Origin: an uncultured Blautia sp.
GTDB lineage: Bacteria > Bacillota > Clostridia > Lachnospirales > Lachnospiraceae
NCBI GenBank assembly: GCA_945872375.1
Contig: CAMBYR010000124.1
Span: 1-6,676 of the forward strand
DNA: 6,676 bases
Direction: 5' to 3'
Positions within the stretch are counted from its first letter, which is position 1. Each line of letters opens with the position of its first letter. A model generated the notes under the pieces. The model made no database searches. It saw nothing but the letters and a program-made list of their open reading frames with translations, and was not told the DNA's origin. The position numbers and the translations under genes are program-made. This document shows, one piece after another, positions 6,341 to 6,676 of the stretch.

Positions 6341-6676
6341 CTACAAAACCTTATTCAGGAAATCAATGGTACGCGGTTCTTTCGGATTCAGAATCACTTC
6401 CTGCGGAGTTCCTTCCTCCACAATATACCCGCCGTCCATAAACAGCACACGGTCTGCCACTTCCCGGGCAAACCCGATCTCATGTGTAACGATCACCATG
6501 GTCATGCCGTCTGCCGCCAGATTTTTCATAACCTGCAGAACTTCTCCGACCATTTCCGGATCCAGGGCAGATGTCGGTTCGTCGAACAGCATGATATCCG
6601 GCTTCATGGCCAGTGCACGGGCAATGGCAACACGCTGCTGCTGTCCGCCGGAGAGCTGGGACGGATAGGCATTCAA
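6341..6676 (-). CDS. ABC transporter ATP-binding protein, polar amino acid uptake type (3' part only)
   Basis: The last 111 residues of an ATPase subunit that is normally about 240-250 residues. The N-terminal half, with the Walker A motif and Q-loop, lies beyond the window edge, and the first visible codon (TTG) is internal. Visible parts are the signature LSGGQQQRV (8-16), Walker B with the catalytic glutamate in IMLFDEP (28-34, Glu33), the D-loop SALD (36-39) and the H-loop histidine in VTHE (His65). The C-terminal pattern, with GGYIVEEGTPQEVILNPKEP and an ending like FLNKVL, is typical of GlnQ/HisP-type ATPases. These energise uptake of glutamine, histidine, cystine or other polar amino acids together with a binding protein and permease. 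The substrate cannot be told from this subunit. A strong terminator follows, so it is the last gene of its operon. Confidence 0.93.
   Translation of the reverse strand: MNAYPSQLSGGQQQRVAIARALAMKPDIMLFDEPTSALDPEMVGEVLQVMKNLAADGMTMVIVTHEIGFAREVADRVLFMDGGYIVEEGTPQEVILNPKEPRTIDFLNKVL

Overview
The window looks like ordinary chromosomal DNA from a low-to-mid GC Firmicute, most likely a clostridial gut anaerobe of the Lachnospiraceae type. This is inferred from strong GGAGG-type ribosome binding sites, compact same-strand operons, short U-tailed hairpin terminators, a YtgP/SpoVB-type flippase and a Firmicutes-style OmpR/HAMP-kinase pair. No species can be named from the sequence alone. All supported genes are on the minus strand, so the window reads from high to low coordinates. 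I found no mobile element, CRISPR array, tRNA or rRNA, and no plus-strand gene I would defend.

Layout in the order of transcription: (1) 6676-6341 is the 3' half of an ABC transporter ATPase of the polar amino acid uptake type, cut by the window edge and closed by a strong hairpin terminator (6266-6319). (2) A promoter region (about 6160-6260) holds two copies of an extended -10-like motif. It leads into an OmpR-type response regulator (6155-5475) and, through a 4-base ATGA overlap, a membrane sensor histidine kinase (5478-3916). A second terminator (3869-3908) starts 7 bases after the kinase stop. (3) A short gap carries a candidate promoter whose -35 element lies inside that terminator. It leads into a tight four-gene unit: hisH (3815-3153), hisF (3193-2435, overlapping hisH by 41 bases), ung (about 2405-1719) and a MurJ/SpoVB-like lipid-linked oligosaccharide flippase (1702-80). 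(4) Positions 1-79 are downstream sequence with no recognisable gene.

Functionally there are three modules. The ATPase powers import of an amino acid or similar small polar solute. The two-component pair senses an unknown extracytoplasmic signal through a domain of roughly 155 residues and controls unknown genes. HisH and HisF together form imidazole glycerol phosphate synthase, the branch enzyme of histidine synthesis that also feeds AICAR to purine synthesis. They appear to be co-transcribed with the DNA repair enzyme uracil-DNA glycosylase and a cell-envelope flippase, whose jobs are biochemically unrelated. All the complete genes look intact, with their key catalytic residues present.

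I did not find evidence of a new biological system. The points most worth checking are the mixed hisH-hisF-ung-flippase unit, the long hisH/hisF overlap, the terminator/promoter overlap at 3859-3908, and the repeated extended -10 motif ahead of the response regulator.
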